Assembly (NCBI RefSeq): GCF_003946015.1
Contig: NZ_RHNU01000013.1
Location: forward strand, 1 to 64,000
Source of the DNA: Companilactobacillus insicii
GTDB taxonomy: Bacteria > Bacillota > Bacilli > Lactobacillales > Lactobacillaceae
Direction of reading: 5' to 3'
DNA length: 64,000 bases
Shown here: positions 60,557-64,000 of the stretch, piece by piece
Layout: every line of letters begins with the position of its first letter
Numbering within the stretch: the first letter of the stretch is position 1
The notes under the pieces: model-generated
The model's input: the letters and a program-made list of their open reading frames with translations, nothing else
The model's database searches: none
Told to the model about the DNA's origin: nothing
Made by a program: the position numbers and the translations under genes

Positions 60557-60769
60557 ATGAGAATGAATAGGGTAAACGTTGAATTATTTAGCATATATGG
60601 CGGATTCTTCTTACTTATACTCGTCGGGATCATTTTAGCATTAATTATCAATGACCTGTTGCGTAGAAGAATGATTTTGGCATGCAATTCTTTGTTGGTA
60701 GATCATCGTGAAATATCAAGAGTAGCCATGAATTCAGAAACAGAAAACTATTTAATAAAAAATCATTAG
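60557..60769 (+). CDS. Small membrane protein (5' part of a gene interrupted by TAG)
   Basis: 70 residues with one hydrophobic helix (about 12-35) and a basic, hydrophilic tail. A TATAAT box at 60541-60546 lies very close to the start codon and no ribosome site is visible, so the start is uncertain (ATG 60557 or 60563). The frame ends at TAG 60767-60769 but stays open for another 48 codons with sensible composition. Not recognised. Confidence 0.5.
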   Translation: MRMNRVNVELFSIYGGFFLLILVGIILALIINDLLRRRMILACNSLLVDHREISRVAMNSETENYLIKNH

Positions 60770-60916
60770 CATCATTTGTATAGAATTAATGAGCAGATTG
60801 AAAGAGATGGCAAGTTAATTAAATATCATCTTTGCTTAGGTAAGAGAGCGTTCAAATTTTATTTAAAAAAGAAAAATATTTGGAGCTACGATGTTGTAGC
60901 CGTTAAAATGGACTAG
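60770..60916 (+). pseudogene. 3' part of the TAG-interrupted gene
   Basis: In the same frame directly after TAG 60767-60769: HHLYRINEQIERDGKLIKYH and 28 further residues ending with VVAVKMD and a TAG at 60914-60916, right at a terminator. Composition (Lys, Tyr, Leu) and the exact fit to the terminator suggest this was the true gene end. Loss of a Gln codon (CAG to TAG) would explain it. Confidence 0.55.
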
Positions 60917-60943
60917 TTTATCGTTATAACGATAAGCTTTTTT
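60913..60943 (+). terminator. Intrinsic terminator with CGTTATAACG core
   Basis: TTATCGTTATAACGATAA palindrome followed by AGC and six T. Core shared with the hepT and 50.5 kb elements. Confidence 0.7.
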
Positions 60944-60990
60944 ATTATTTCACAATAATTAATAATACTGACCCGGTTTAATTGACTAAC

Positions 60991-62548
<1,558 letters not shown>

Positions 62549-62558
62549 TTTATAAGTC

Positions 62559-62741
62559 AAAAAGGACGAGGCTGTGGCATAACTATAAAATTTATTAAAT
62601 TTGCAGCGTAAACGCATGGTAAATCACAACTTCTTCCGTTTAACTAAAAATACCCCCGCATTTACTTACGTAAATACGAGGGTATTTTTAGGTTATACTC
62701 AGAAGTTAAATGTGCTTTGCCATGCTCTCGTTCCTTTTTTG
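62559..62741. repeat. Complex inverted-repeat element (MITE-like or structured intergenic repeat)
   Basis: The gap after guaB is mostly one nested imperfect inverted repeat. Outer pairing: AAAAAGGACGAG...GTGGCA (62559-62579) with the complement of GCCATGCTCTCGTTCC (62720-62735). Middle: GCATGGTAAATCACA (62614-62628) with TGTGCTTTGCCATGC (62711-62725). Centre: a strong hairpin at 62642-62693 whose core recurs as the terminator at 19385-19428. No coding frame of note. It can also act as the guaB terminator. Confidence 0.65.
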
Positions 62742-62747
62742 TCTCAA

Positions 62748-63254
62748 TTAATTTCTGTTTTTGAAGATAAAGAATTTTGATAAAACATAATTACCGATGA
62801 TTGCCAGAACCTGACCGACTATTTTAGAACCAGTACCATCAGCACTTATAAGTGAGATTCCCACCCAAAGTGTGGCTGTTTCGATCAAAAAGGTTAAAAT
62901 CCTTGTACCATAAAAGGCCAGCATTTCTTTAAAAGCAGTGTTTGATTTGTGATGAAATACGATAACTCGATCAACCCAAAAACCGACTTGAACTCCTAAA
63001 AACCAAGCGACAATGTTAGCGAATTGATAATTCAAATGAATTGTATGGTACAAAAGAAAGAATGTACCAAAATTTACGACGACTGATAATAGTCCCCAAA
63101 GTAAATAACGAACGGCTTCCTTACCAGTACTGTCTTTAGTAACCTCGATTTCTTCAGAACTAAATACAGTTCCGGCATCATTAATTCCTTCCGAAATGTC
63201 ATCAATAACCTTTGTTAATGAACTTTCTTTATCAAGAGCTGTTTTCTTATTCAT
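62748..63254 (-). CDS. GtrA-family membrane protein with N-terminal extension
   Basis: 168 residues from ATG 63254 (GGGAGAAG upstream). A hydrophilic N-terminus of about 45 residues precedes the GtrA core: RYLLWGLLSVVVNFGTFF, four helices, and NYVLSKFFIFKNRN at the end. Likely moves a lipid-linked sugar across the membrane for wall-polymer decoration. No GtrB gene is adjacent. Confidence 0.88.
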   Translation of the reverse strand: MNKKTALDKESSLTKVIDDISEGINDAGTVFSSEEIEVTKDSTGKEAVRYLLWGLLSVVVNFGTFFLLYHTIHLNYQFANIVAWFLGVQVGFWVDRVIVFHHKSNTAFKEMLAFYGTRILTFLIETATLWVGISLISADGTGSKIVGQVLAIIGNYVLSKFFIFKNRN

Positions 63255-63346
63255 ATTAATTACTTCTCCCAATGATTGAATGTACACTTCAATATTAACC
63301 CTTTTTTCTAATCTAGGGCAAAACCATAGGGAAATTTTATAAATGA

Positions 63347-63382
63347 AAAAATGCCATCAGAGTTTTTCTGATGACATTTTTT
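63347..63382 (-). terminator. Intrinsic terminator of the marR unit
   Basis: AAATG-ATCAGA/TCTGAT-CATTT stem, minus-strand U run; ends the MarR-small membrane gene unit. Confidence 0.8.
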
Positions 63383-63633
63383 TAATCTCGATATTTTTTG
63401 ATTTGCTCGTAATTGTCGGTGTTCATTTCCCAACCGATACCACCAATAATCATTAAAGCTATTGGTAGAGTATTACTCAAAATATTTGCTATTCCAGTAA
63501 ATGCCATGATGTCTAATCTGAAGAAGTGATTGACAACTAATAGCATTAGCTTGATGAATAACAAAATAAATCCCAACATAAAGGTTACATTAAAAACAGA
63601 TTTTAGTTTTGAAGAAGCACTTCTTTGGGCCAT
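63382..63633 (-). CDS. Small two-helix membrane protein in the marR unit
   Basis: 83 residues, helices at about 14-35 and 47-68, hydrophilic ends. AGGAG lies upstream of ATG 63633, 11 bases after the MarR stop, so it is probably co-transcribed and could be the MarR target. Not recognised. Confidence 0.65.
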   Translation of the reverse strand: MAQRSASSKLKSVFNVTFMLGFILLFIKLMLLVVNHFFRLDIMAFTGIANILSNTLPIALMIIGGIGWEMNTDNYEQIKKYRD

Positions 63634-63644
63634 ATCATAAACTC

Positions 63645-64000
63645 CTATTCGCTGATTTCAGCGTCCATTTTTCTTAGTAATTTTAGTAATGATTTTGTTT
63701 CATCTTGGGATAACGGAGCGACTACTTGGTTTTCTACTTCTGCAAATAGGTGTCCCAGTTCCTTAATGATCGCCATACCCTTATTCGTTAGGAAAATACG
63801 TTTGTTACGGTCACTATGACGGTCACGTCTTCTTATAACATAACCGTCACGTTCTAGATTCTTCAACATACTTGAAACACTGGCATCTCGGATACTTAGG
63901 AATTCAGCAATTTCTCGCTGGATCATTCCTGGTGTCTTCTCAATCAATTCCAAGGTTCTTGCTTGTTGAACCGTTAAATCGTATTTGTTTGACTTTTCGT
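63645..64000 (-). CDS. MarR-family regulator, 5' end beyond the window
   Basis: Partial: the frame is open from the right edge (reading EKSNKYDLTVQQARTLELIE) through the winged helix (MIQREIAEFLSIRDASVSSML, then ERDGYVIRRRDRHSDRNKR wing) to the stop at 63645; 117 residues are visible. The true start lies outside, so TTG 63953 should not be taken as the start. Ligand and target unknown. Confidence 0.88.
   Translation of the reverse strand, partial: EKSNKYDLTVQQARTLELIEKTPGMIQREIAEFLSIRDASVSSMLKNLERDGYVIRRRDRHSDRNKRIFLTNKGMAIIKELGHLFAEVENQVVAPLSQDETKSLLKLLRKMDAEISE

Noticed and set aside
15949-60916. Genetic code with TAG read as an amino acid
   Set aside because: Many normal genes here end in TAG directly before terminators or neighbouring genes, so TAG acts as stop.
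63645-63953. Complete MarR gene starting at TTG 63953
   Set aside because: The frame continues open to the right edge with MarR-like residues before that codon, so the gene is cut by the window edge.

Overview
This window looks like chromosomal DNA of a low-GC lactic acid bacterium of the family Lactobacillaceae. The evidence is the AT-rich, Gram-positive style of gene expression (strong Shine-Dalgarno sites, many TTG/GTG starts, short U-tailed terminators), aminopeptidase C, a surface protein with SLAP repeats, ROK fructokinase and an L-lysine type MurE next to an amino acid racemase. A Companilactobacillus-like species is my best guess, from general gene content only. No rRNA, tRNA, CRISPR array, insertion sequence or prophage was recognised. 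The rsmG-parA-parB-ychF block suggests a position in the origin-proximal half of the chromosome.

Layout. 0-6.2 kb, minus strand: type II NADH dehydrogenase, TetR regulator with a Na+/H+-type antiporter, GtrB-like glycosyltransferase, and a large coiled-coil protein with a glycosyltransferase-like N-module but no catalytic domain. 6.3-15.8 kb: acetate kinase, MenA prenyltransferase, polyprenyl diphosphate synthase and the cydABDC operon. With ndh these make a compact aerobic respiration module (NADH to quinone to cytochrome bd) that would depend on outside heme and a quinone precursor. 15.9-20.2 kb: a Q/N-rich membrane protein gene cut by an in-frame TAG, a ThiD/PdxK-type kinase, a TipAS-type MerR regulator with its own 19-bp-spacer promoter, a GNAT acetyltransferase and a DUF975 protein. 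20.4-26.3 kb: proC, an ECF transporter S component, gatD without murT beside it, pepC, an orphan EAL protein, a TcaA-like membrane protein and an ElaA-like acetyltransferase.

26.5-31.4 kb: rsmG-parA-parB-DUF951-ychF-DUF1129 and two tiny ORFs. 31.8-37.1 kb: a cell-wall block with a two-component system, D,D-carboxypeptidase, MurE and an aspartate/glutamate racemase. 37.2-42.3 kb: lipoproteins, a Zn/Mn ABC transporter in three genes, a GtrA protein and a small membrane protein. 42.4-47.2 kb: a sucrose regulon (fructokinase, LacI regulator, MFS permease, GH32 hydrolase) with paired LacI operators and a cre site at one promoter. 47.4-52.6 kb: SLAP surface protein, XRE regulator, MurJ/YtgP-like flippase, DUF1304.

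52.7-57.2 kb: a LysR regulator divergent from an ornithine-cyclodeaminase-family reductase, a proline-racemase-family protein with a Cys/Thr active-site pair and a Gate-type membrane protein. I read this as a trans-3-hydroxy-L-proline to L-proline salvage operon with an uncharacterised candidate transporter; it is the most interesting system in the window. 57.3-60.9 kb: a small unknown gene, a frameshifted MazG-like gene, three tandem DUF2975 genes with a small HTH gene, an SMR pair, and a second gene cut by an in-frame TAG. 61-64 kb: guaB, a complex inverted-repeat element, a GtrA protein, a small membrane protein and the 3' part of a MarR regulator that runs off the right edge.

No stretch longer than 300 bases lacks a gene or gene remnant. 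Starts given here often differ from the longest open frame because a ribosome binding site points to an internal start codon.
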